A stretch of 64,000 nucleotides of DNA from Gymnodinialimonas sp. 57CJ19 (GTDB lineage: Bacteria; Pseudomonadota; Alphaproteobacteria; Rhodobacterales; Rhodobacteraceae), in assembly GCF_038396845.1 (NCBI RefSeq), contig NZ_CP151587.1, positions 3,756,001-3,820,000 of the forward strand. The letters are read 5' to 3'. Below are positions 56,350 through 63,189 of the stretch, in pieces; the stretch's first letter is position 1; each line of letters opens with the position of its first letter. The translations under genes were made by a program, and so were the position numbers. The notes under the pieces are model-generated. The model worked only from the letters and a program-made list of their open reading frames with translations, was not told the origin of the DNA and ran no database searches.

Positions 56350-57561
56350 ATGTCCACGCTGTCCGCTCCGAACGTCTACGACGCCGAACCGATCCCCGAG
56401 GCCGCCCGCGCCGAGATTGACCGTCTTCTGCAAAGCGGCGACCTGTTTCGCTACACCGCCCCCGAAGACGCGCCCGTAGCCCTGCTGGAGCGTGAATTCG
56501 CCGCGATGATGGGCACGAAATACGCGCTGGCGGTGTCGAGCTGTTCGGCCGCGCTGTTCTTGTCGTTGGAGGCGCTGGATCTGGGCAAGGACGCCAAGGT
56601 AATGATCCCCGCGTTCACCTTTGCCGCCGTCCCGTCGTCCATCGTGCACGCGGGCTTGCAGCCGGTCCTGTGTGAAGTGGCCGACAACTACCGCGTCGAT
56701 ATGGTTGATTTCATGGAGAAACTACCCGGCGTGCAAGCGGTTCTGATCAGCCACATGCGGGGCCATACCTCGGACATGGACGCGATCTCGGCCGCCTGTG
56801 AAGCGGCGGGCGTGCCACTGATCGAAGATGCGGCCCATTCCCTGGGAACCGAGTGGCACGGCAAGAAGATCGGCACGATCGGCAAGGTTGGCTGCTTCAG
56901 CTTCCAGTCCTACAAATTGATTAACGCGGGCGAAGGCGGGATCATGATCACCGACGACGCAGATCTGGTGGCGCGCGCCGTGATCATGTCGGGCGCCTAT
57001 GAGCATAATTGGGCGAAGCACGGCGATGACACTGCGCTGGTAGAGGCCTTTGGCCGCTGGCAGAACAAGCTGCCGCTCTACAACCTGCGGATGCAGAACC
57101 TGAGTGCAGCCGTGATCCGGCCCCAATTGCCCGAAGTGGCGCGTCGGGTACGCGACGGCCGCAAGAACCACGACTACGTAGCTGCGGCGCTGAACACCTC
57201 GGATTGGCTGAATGTGCCGGACCCCCTTGGCCCGGAAGAGCGCGCACCGGATTCAATCCAGTTCAACCTGCAAGGCTTTGACAGCGACGCCGAGGCCCGC
57301 GCCTTCGCGGACGCCGCCGCCGCAAGGGGCGTGAAGGTGCAGATCTTCGGCCTGAGCACGGACAACGCACGGGCCTTCTGGAACTGGCAATTTATCCCCG
57401 GGGACCTGCCCGAGCTGCCCCAAACCCGAGCGATGCTGATGCGCGCCTGTGACGCCCGTTTGCCCGCGAGGCTGCAAAAAGCAGACCTCGACCACATCAT
57501 CGGGGCGCTCCTGTCCGCCGCCGAAGACGTCAAAGGCACCGCTCGCGCCTACGGCACGTGA
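56350..57561 (+). CDS. DegT/DnrJ/EryC1/StrS-type PLP aminotransferase
   Basis: The 403-residue PLP enzyme has YALAVSSCSAALFLSLEAL (cofactor phosphate site), LIEDAAHSLGTEW with the ring-stacking Asp, and CFSFQSYKLINAGEGG with the Schiff-base Lys. The family usually aminates keto-sugars, yet no sugar nucleotide genes are nearby; here it lies among amine-catabolism genes. A TTGCAA palindrome array follows its stop by 7 bases. Confidence 0.88.
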   Translation: MSTLSAPNVYDAEPIPEAARAEIDRLLQSGDLFRYTAPEDAPVALLEREFAAMMGTKYALAVSSCSAALFLSLEALDLGKDAKVMIPAFTFAAVPSSIVHAGLQPVLCEVADNYRVDMVDFMEKLPGVQAVLISHMRGHTSDMDAISAACEAAGVPLIEDAAHSLGTEWHGKKIGTIGKVGCFSFQSYKLINAGEGGIMITDDADLVARAVIMSGAYEHNWAKHGDDTALVEAFGRWQNKLPLYNLRMQNLSAAVIRPQLPEVARRVRDGRKNHDYVAAALNTSDWLNVPDPLGPEERAPDSIQFNLQGFDSDAEARAFADAAAARGVKVQIFGLSTDNARAFWNWQFIPGDLPELPQTRAMLMRACDARLPARLQKADLDHIIGALLSAAEDVKGTARAYGT

Positions 57562-57568
57562 GCCGCAC

Positions 57569-57656
57569 AAATCTTTTGCAAAAGATTTGCGAACGCCCTT
57601 GCAAGGGCGTTGGACAGAGCCTTGCAAGGCTCTGTTCAGGGTTTTGCAAAACCCTG
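57569..57656. repeat. Second array of four TTGCAA-centred palindromes, mirrored
   Basis: Four perfect 20-bp palindromes start at 57569, 57592, 57615 and 57637: AAATCTTTTGCAAAAGATTT, AACGCCCTTGCAAGGGCGTT, CAGAGCCTTGCAAGGCTCTG and CAGGGTTTTGCAAAACCCTG. Spacers are 3, 3 and 2 bases. The order is the reverse of the array at 50075-50160: the CAGAGCC unit is identical, and the other units differ only by changes compensated on both arms. The array starts 7 bases after the aminotransferase stop. Confidence 0.95.
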
Positions 57657-57771
57657 ATGCCGGACGGGAGAGAAGGGCGGCGGGTGAGATAATGCGCCGT
57701 CTCGATAATCCCTATTGAGGGAGGCGCGGCGCAGGCGTACCTTCGGGCAACCTTGTTTGAGAGTGTTCGAC

Positions 57772-59133
57772 ATGACGACAAATCCCCCCAACTCCTGGGA
57801 AGCCCGTGCCGAGGAATATTCGCTTTACGGCTTCACTGATCTGCCTTCGATCCGAGACCGTGGCACGGTGGTCGTGACCCATGGCGAGGGTCCGTATATC
57901 TATGACACCAATGGCAAAAAGTACCTCGATAGCAATTCCGGCCTGTGGAACATGGTGGCCGGATTTGATCACAAAGGTTTAGCCGAGGCCGCCAAGGCGC
58001 AGTATGATCGCTTCCCCGGCTACCATGCCTTTTTTGGCCGGATGTCAGATCAGACCGTCGCGCTATCGGAGCGGCTTATCGATGTCAGCCCTTGGGACCG
58101 GGGCAAGGTATTTTACACCAACTCGGGATCTGAGGCCAATGACACCATGGTCAAGATGCTGTGGTTCATGGGTCGCGCAGAAGGAACGCCGCAGAAGCGG
58201 AAAATCCTGACACGGGGCAACGGGTACCATGGGGTAACGGCGGTCGCGGCCTCGATGACGGCGAAGCCCTACAATGAGGTGTTTGGCCTACCGATGGACG
58301 GGTTCATTCATCTGACCTGTCCACATTATTGGCGTGAGGGCGCTGAGGGGGAGACTGAGGCCGCCTTTACCGCCCGTCTTGCCCGTGAGTTGGAGGATGT
58401 GATCGCGCGCGAAGGCGCGGACACCATCGCCGGTTTCTTTGCCGAGCCGGTTCTGGGTGCGGGCGGTGTGATCCCGCCGCCGGAAGGCTATTTCCAAGCT
58501 ATGCAGGCGGTGCTTGAGAAGCATGACATTCCCTTGATCTCTGACGAGGTTATCTGCGGGTTCGGCCGAACGGGCAATACGTGGGGGTGCGAGACCTATG
58601 ACTTTGTGCCGGATGTCATCATCTCCTCTAAGGCTCTGACCGCCGGGTATTTTCCCATGGGCGCGGTGATGCTTGGGCCGCGGATGGCGGACCGTTTGCT
58701 GGCCGCCATTGATCCGATTGAGGAGTTCCCGCACGGGTTCACCGCCAGCGGCCATCCGGTGGGCTGTGCAGTGGCGTTGAAGGCCATCGACGTCGTGCTT
58801 GAGGAGGGCCTCCTGGACATGGTGCGCGCGGGCACGGGCCGGATGGAGGCTGGCCTTCGAGACATCGCCAAGCACCCCAACATCGGAGAGTTGCGCGGCG
58901 TGGGATACATGTGGGCGTTGGAGGCGGTGCGAGAGGGCAAGATTCCGTTTGAAGGCCATTTGAGCGTCTCGGAGCGGATTGCAAATGCCTGCACGGATCA
59001 CGGGTTGATCTGTCGTCCCTTGGGACAAGCGGTGGTGTTGTGCCCGGCGTTTACGCTGACGGATGGGCAGATGGACGAGATGTTTGAAAAGCTCGACGCT
59101 GCGTTGCAGCAGGTATTCTCCGAGATCACGTGA
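57772..59133 (+). CDS. Class III (omega-) aminotransferase
   Basis: The 453-residue PLP enzyme has YTNSGSEANDTMVKM, GYHGVTAVAASMT, ISDEVICGFGRTGNTWGCE and the Schiff-base Lys in ISSKALTAGYFPMGAVML. It resembles putrescine/beta-alanine/taurine-pyruvate transaminases. In this cluster it probably transaminates a polyamine or omega-amino acid, as SpuC does; that is inferred from context. ATG at 57772 is the family start. Confidence 0.9.
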   Translation: MTTNPPNSWEARAEEYSLYGFTDLPSIRDRGTVVVTHGEGPYIYDTNGKKYLDSNSGLWNMVAGFDHKGLAEAAKAQYDRFPGYHAFFGRMSDQTVALSERLIDVSPWDRGKVFYTNSGSEANDTMVKMLWFMGRAEGTPQKRKILTRGNGYHGVTAVAASMTAKPYNEVFGLPMDGFIHLTCPHYWREGAEGETEAAFTARLARELEDVIAREGADTIAGFFAEPVLGAGGVIPPPEGYFQAMQAVLEKHDIPLISDEVICGFGRTGNTWGCETYDFVPDVIISSKALTAGYFPMGAVMLGPRMADRLLAAIDPIEEFPHGFTASGHPVGCAVALKAIDVVLEEGLLDMVRAGTGRMEAGLRDIAKHPNIGELRGVGYMWALEAVREGKIPFEGHLSVSERIANACTDHGLICRPLGQAVVLCPAFTLTDGQMDEMFEKLDAALQQVFSEIT

Positions 59134-59156
59134 GGTGCTGGTTGAGGGTGCGGGAG

Positions 59157-59179
59157 TCGATATTTATGAAAAGGTGAAG
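59157..59179. repeat. Short dispersed motif (TTTATGAAAAGGTGAAG)
   Basis: This 23-base sequence matches 49122-49144 on the opposite strand with one mismatch. It lies 24 bases after the aminotransferase stop and is probably a diverged relative of the TTCACCTTGGCC motif copies. Confidence 0.55.
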
Positions 59180-59191
59180 GGAGGCGGCGCG

Positions 59192-59440
59192 ATGGATATT
59201 CGGGCGTTGCCGAGTGGATTTTCGGTAGGTGAGCTTGCGGGCGACCGAGTGTCTGTCAGCCCTTTGGCTTGCGCGGATCACAAGGCGTTGGCGGAAGCGG
59301 CCAGCGACCCCGGCATTTGGGCCGGACATCCGGAGACATACCGGTATCGGGCACGGGTTTTTGAGCCCTAGTTTGACGGAATACTGTCGGCGGGAGGCGG
59401 TGTCTTTTTCCGAGAAGGCGATGGCCAAGCTTGGGCCCGG
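59192..59440 (+). pseudogene. Broken GNAT-type acetyltransferase
   Basis: From ATG 59192 the first 59 codons resemble the N terminus of RimJ-like acetyltransferases: LAGDRVSVSPLACADHKALA, then AASDPGIWAGHPETYRYRARVFEP. A TAG stop follows at 59369-59371, where relatives usually read on with a Tyr-Phe-Asp. Beyond it the same frame continues FDGILSAGGGVFFRE before losing resemblance. About two-thirds of the usual protein is missing, so this is a remnant. Confidence 0.6.
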
Positions 59441-59533
59441 GCCAGAGGACAGCCGGGACTTGGATCTCGGGGCCGGGCCGACGGAATGGGTGCGGATGCG
59501 GTTGCAAAAGGCGCAGTGGCACGCGGCCCGGCA

Positions 59534-59848
59534 TCAGCGTGCCAGGAGGGCTTCCTGACACCGGGCGTTTGCCGCCACGACGCGGTCCATCTCGTAGAAA
59601 TGATCTGGATTGGTGGGCTGCACCACGGCGGTCATGGTGTTTGCCGCCGCAGCCAAACGCGCGCCTGCGGCGGCACGGTCGGCGGGGTTTGGCGCGGTTT
59701 CGCACAGGGAGAAATCGGCCATCGCGGCGTCATAGGTGCTGAGATCGTCAGGGGGGCTGTCGAGCCCGAAAATCGGCGCGAGGATCGAGCAGGACGCCGT
59801 GGTCGAGACCACGAGGACGGAGAGGGTAATACGAATCAAGGGGGTCAC
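59534..59848 (-). CDS. Small putative lipoprotein
   Basis: The 104-residue product starts MTPLIRITLSVLVVSTTASC with a lipobox-like TASC (Cys20). The mature part is Ala-rich and helical with two more cysteines (FSLCETAPN, ANARCQEALL). The ATG overlaps the phaR stop by four bases, so it is coupled to phaR. Family unknown. Confidence 0.65.
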   Translation of the reverse strand: MTPLIRITLSVLVVSTTASCSILAPIFGLDSPPDDLSTYDAAMADFSLCETAPNPADRAAAGARLAAAANTMTAVVQPTNPDHFYEMDRVVAANARCQEALLAR

Positions 59849-60399
59849 AACTTGCTGAGTTTGCTTTGTAATTCGGCGAGTTGGCGTTTGATGGCATCCA
59901 ACTCTTCCGAGGGGGTGGCGTCGTCGGACGCAGCGGGTGGAGCGCTTTGCCCTGACCCGCCTGTGGCGGCGCCGGACATGGCGTTGAAGAACGCTTCTTG
60001 CTGCGCGCGCATGGCGTCGAAACCGGGCATCGCGGCCATGGGATTGATCGCCGCCATATTGTCCATGATGGTCGATTGCCCCTCTTTCAGCATCTCGAAG
60101 GACGAGGCGAGGAACTCGGGCACCACGGAATGGGCTTGGGTGGTGTAGCTGCGCACCAGATCGGTCAGCACCGAGATTGGCAGCACCGATTCCCCGCGCG
60201 ATTCGTGGTCGGCCACGATTTGCAGAAGGTATTGGCGGGTCAGGTCGTCGCCGGACTTGAGGTCCACGATTTTCACCTCGCGGCCATCACGGATGAAGCC
60301 TGCAATGTCTTCCAGCGTCACATAGTCAGAGGTTTCCGTGTTATAGAGCCTCCGGCTGGCGTAGCGCTTGATGAGAAGCGGCTCGGGTGTGTTGGTCAT
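59845..60399 (-). CDS. phaR: Polyhydroxyalkanoate synthesis repressor PhaR
   Basis: PhaR binds PHA granules and, when free, represses phasin and other PHA genes. The 184-residue protein has the conserved N-terminal DNA-binding domain (LLIKRYASRRLYNTETSDYV, then LEDIAGFIRDG) and the PHB accumulation regulatory domain (LTRQYLLQIVADHESRGE). A low-complexity middle and a C-terminal coiled-coil segment follow. ATG at 60399 fits homologues. TGC-rich sequence just upstream (near 60424-60440) could be an autoregulatory site. Confidence 0.93.
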   Translation of the reverse strand: MTNTPEPLLIKRYASRRLYNTETSDYVTLEDIAGFIRDGREVKIVDLKSGDDLTRQYLLQIVADHESRGESVLPISVLTDLVRSYTTQAHSVVPEFLASSFEMLKEGQSTIMDNMAAINPMAAMPGFDAMRAQQEAFFNAMSGAATGGSGQSAPPAASDDATPSEELDAIKRQLAELQSKLSKL

Positions 60400-60523
60400 G
60401 GCTGGCCCTCCTCTGGTATTGCGGTGCAGCATTCGCAGCCTACGCTCCTTATCTGAGAATGCAAACGGGCCATTTTGTGGCGCATTCTTTCATAAGATTT
60501 AAAACAGCACGCGAGAGTCAGAA

Positions 60524-60553
60524 AAGGCGGACCTGCGCATGCGGGTCCGCCTT
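60524..60553 (-). terminator. Intrinsic terminator downstream of phaP
   Basis: AAGGCGGACC (60524-60533) and GGTCCGCCTT (60544-60553) form a 10-bp stem with a 10-base, itself palindromic, loop. Read on the minus strand the stem ends in a TTTT run, so it should terminate the phaP transcript before phaR. Confidence 0.8.
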
Positions 60554-60642
60554 ATCCGGTTCAGCGATATATAAGGGGGGAGGACCCTTTATCGCCTATG
60601 TGAAAGCCGTTCGCGCCTGGGAGGATGGCGCGAAGGGGCCGC

Positions 60643-61098
60643 TTACTTGGCGGTTGCGGCTTTCTTGGCAGCAGTCGTCACGTCAGCAGTTGCTTTCTTG
60701 ACGGCGGCAGTTGCTTCTTCGGAAGCTTCTTTGCCAGCTGCCATCATCAGCTCAACTGTTTCCATCTGAACTTTTTTCGCGATCTCAGCGAAAGCGGCCA
60801 TGGACTCGGAAGCCATTTCAGCTTGAGCGGAGGCGAAGTCAGTCATGGATTTGGTGTAGTCAGCAGGCTGGTCCTTGACGGCTGTGACGTCACCGATTTT
60901 GGCGATGGTGTCTTTTGTCCACTTGGAAGAAACCTCGGTGGATTTCTCAGCAGCTTCCAGAGCGACTTTGGACATTTTCTCGGACACGGCGGCCTGAGTT
61001 TTGAACGAGTCGGAAATGGAGGACATGTCTACAGGGAAAGACGCCATCATTTCGGTCATGTACTTCGAGAAGTCGGGGGTTGTTGCAGTTTTAGCCAT
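60643..61098 (-). CDS. phaP: Phasin (PHA granule-associated protein)
   Basis: The 151-residue helical protein begins MAKTATTPDFSKYMTEMMAS and ends in an Ala/Lys/Thr-rich tail, with the amphipathic phasin core (FASAQAEMASESMAAFAEIA) in the middle. Phasins coat PHA granules. It lies between phaR and phaC on the same strand, has its own regulatory region with two palindromic TGC-rich sites upstream, and ends at a clear terminator. Confidence 0.9.
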   Translation of the reverse strand: MAKTATTPDFSKYMTEMMASFPVDMSSISDSFKTQAAVSEKMSKVALEAAEKSTEVSSKWTKDTIAKIGDVTAVKDQPADYTKSMTDFASAQAEMASESMAAFAEIAKKVQMETVELMMAAGKEASEEATAAVKKATADVTTAAKKAATAK

Positions 61099-61153
61099 TG
61101 GAATTCTCCGATTTGAGTACCCGTGCCGGGTGTTTGAATATGGAGAATATATG

Positions 61154-61199
61154 TATGCTGCACTGCAGAAAGTCAACCTTTATTCTGCAGCGCAGCATA
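61154..61199. promoter_or_regulatory. Likely PhaR operator upstream of phaP
   Basis: TATGCTGCACTGCAGAA (61154-61170) and TTCTGCAGCGCAGCATA (61183-61199) are inverted copies matching at 16 of 17 positions, 12 bases apart. Each also holds a CTGC/GCAG core. TGC-rich sites of this kind are the known targets of PhaR in related bacteria, so this is a likely PhaR-controlled promoter region. Confidence 0.7.
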
Positions 61200-61231
61200 A
61201 CCCAGGGTTAAGCCAAAAAAACTGATTGAAA

Positions 61232-63058
61232 TCAGAGCTTTTTGCCTTCTTTTACGTAAGACCCGGGGGCTGGAGCCAGAATTTCCCGCCCATTATCTCC
61301 GGGTGCACGTGCAGCAATTTGCGCTCCGGAGCGTGGTTTCAGCCACGAATCCCACTGCGGCCACCAAGACCCCTCGTTGAAGTCCGCGGCCTCCAGCCAA
61401 TCCGCCGCCTCGCCCGAGACCTTGGGGTTGGTGAAGTGGCCGTATTTCTTTTTGGAGGGCGGGTTCACGATGCCTGCGATGTGGCCGGATTCCGAGACGA
61501 TGAAGGTTTTGTCCTTCGACCCCATCTTGGTTACGCCGCGGAAGCAATCCACCCAAGGGGCGATATGGTCCGTTTTGCAGGCAATCGCGCAGACTGGCAC
61601 GGTCACGTCCTTCAGGGACAGGGTTTCACCGCCAAGCTCAAACCCGTCCGTGGCCAGCGCATTGCTTTGGCACAACCCGCGGAGATATTCCTTTGCCATC
61701 TTGCCGGGCAGGTTGGTGCTGTCGCCGTTCCAGTAGAGCAGATCAAAGGCCGGGGGCGTTTCGCCCATCATGTAGCTGCGCACGGCGGGGCCGTAGATCA
61801 GGTCCTTGGAGCGCAGGAACGACATCGTCTTGGACATGAAATAGCTGCTCAGGACACCATCCTGAGCGATCTGCCGTTCAATGGCGTCGACGAAATCGTC
61901 TTGCAGGAACGGAGTGAATTCCCCCTGCACCGAGAAGTCGGTCAGCGTGGTGAAGAAGGTGGCCGATTTGATCGACTTGTCGCCGCGCTTCTTCATCAGG
62001 CCAAGGGTCAAGTTCAGGGTCGTGCCGGCGATGCAGTAGCCCACGGCGTTTACCTGTTTCTCGCCGGTGATCTCTTTCACCTGTTCGATCGCCGCAAGAT
62101 AGCCGTCTTCGACGTAATCTTGCAGGCCCACATCAGCATAGGTTTCGTCGGGGTTCTTCCAGCTCGCTACGAACAGGGTGTAGCCCTGATCCACCGCCCA
62201 TTTGATCAGGCTGTTCTGCGGCTTCAGGTCCAGCACGTAGAATTTGTTGATCCACGGGGGGAAAATAATGAGCGGGATTTTATGCACTTTTTCGGTCGTC
62301 GGAGCGTATTGGATAAGCTCCAGCATCCGGTTGCGATAAACGACCGAGCCTTCGCAGGTGCCAATGTTCACGCCCACTTCAAAGGCATCGGGATCGGCGA
62401 GGGTTGGAAGCAGCTCTCCGCCATGGGCTTCAAAATCCCGAACGAGGTTTTCGAGACCCTGAACAAGGCTTTCGCCCTCGGTCTCCACCGCCTTTTCCAG
62501 GGCATCGGGGTTGGTCGCGAAGTAGTTGGTGGGGGAGAACAATTCGATCACCTGAGAGGCGAAGAACTCGACCCGCTGCTTGTCTTTGCTATCGAGTCCT
62601 TCAAGTTCCGTCACCGCCTTGCGGATCGCGTCGGAGCCCAAGACATATTGGTGGCGCACGAAGTTGAAATAGGGGTGCGTTTTCCAAAGCGGGTTCGCGA
62701 AGCGCTTGTCATCGGGCAGGTCGCTGTCGGCGATCACAGGCATCTGCCCCGCGGCCAGCGCGTCGCGCATTTCCATGTATTGAGCCATCGCCTGGCCCCA
62801 ATACATCGCCTGTTGCTCCAGCAGCTTGCCGGGGTTGGCAATGGCTTCGGTCCAATAGGCGGCACCGGCTTTCAGGTAGAGGTCCTGGCTTGGCCCCGAA
62901 AGCCCCTGATCGGACGGTGTCCGCTGGCCCATGGCAGCCACAAGACGTGTGGAGAGGGCTTCAACCTTGGCCAGATTTGCGTTCAACTTCTCCAGCGCTT
63001 CGGCACCATCTGGGGCTGTGTCTTTTGTTGCGCCGTCATTTTCTGTTTTCTGTGACAC
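61232..63058 (-). CDS. phaC: Class I poly(3-hydroxyalkanoate) synthase
   Basis: PhaC polymerises 3-hydroxyacyl-CoA into PHA. The 608-residue product has the lipase-like box AVGYCIAGTT with the catalytic Cys near residue 342, the later Asp region (CKTDHIAPW) and His (VSESGHIAGIVNPP). The N-terminal domain and length fit class I. A GTG at 63058 with GGGGA 7 bases upstream is chosen. ATGs at 63100 and 63091 would lie at or upstream of the likely transcription start given the TATAAT box at 63102-63107, although ATG 63085 remains possible. Confidence 0.93.
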   Translation of the reverse strand: MSQKTENDGATKDTAPDGAEALEKLNANLAKVEALSTRLVAAMGQRTPSDQGLSGPSQDLYLKAGAAYWTEAIANPGKLLEQQAMYWGQAMAQYMEMRDALAAGQMPVIADSDLPDDKRFANPLWKTHPYFNFVRHQYVLGSDAIRKAVTELEGLDSKDKQRVEFFASQVIELFSPTNYFATNPDALEKAVETEGESLVQGLENLVRDFEAHGGELLPTLADPDAFEVGVNIGTCEGSVVYRNRMLELIQYAPTTEKVHKIPLIIFPPWINKFYVLDLKPQNSLIKWAVDQGYTLFVASWKNPDETYADVGLQDYVEDGYLAAIEQVKEITGEKQVNAVGYCIAGTTLNLTLGLMKKRGDKSIKSATFFTTLTDFSVQGEFTPFLQDDFVDAIERQIAQDGVLSSYFMSKTMSFLRSKDLIYGPAVRSYMMGETPPAFDLLYWNGDSTNLPGKMAKEYLRGLCQSNALATDGFELGGETLSLKDVTVPVCAIACKTDHIAPWVDCFRGVTKMGSKDKTFIVSESGHIAGIVNPPSKKKYGHFTNPKVSGEAADWLEAADFNEGSWWPQWDSWLKPRSGAQIAARAPGDNGREILAPAPGSYVKEGKKL

Positions 63059-63101
63059 CTTGATTTCCCCGTCCCGATGCTGCATCTGCATAATGACCAT
63101 A

Positions 63102-63131
63102 ATTATACGGGGACCAGGGTGAGGCGGTCCA
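63102..63131 (-). promoter_or_regulatory. phaC promoter
   Basis: Read on the minus strand, TGGACC (63126-63131) and a perfect TATAAT (63102-63107) are separated by 18 bases, matching a sigma-70 type promoter. TGC-rich sequence (TGCTGCATCTGCAT) overlaps the expected start site and could bind PhaR. Confidence 0.6.
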
Positions 63132-63155
63132 CGTGACGAAATGATCCGGCTTGTA

Positions 63156-63170
63156 TGCAGATCATCTGCA
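63156..63170. promoter_or_regulatory. Palindrome between phaC and phaZ
   Basis: TGCAGATCATCTGCA is a perfect odd palindrome 20 bases before the phaZ start codon, in the divergent phaC-phaZ region. Its TGCAG half sites resemble those upstream of phaP, so it is a candidate PhaR site controlling phaZ. Confidence 0.55.
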
Positions 63171-63189
63171 CCGGACGCTTGGAGTTACT

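Noticed and set aside
50075..57656. CRISPR array interpretation of the palindrome arrays
   Set aside because: Units differ from each other, are separated by only 2-3 bases and have no spacers; no cas gene is present.
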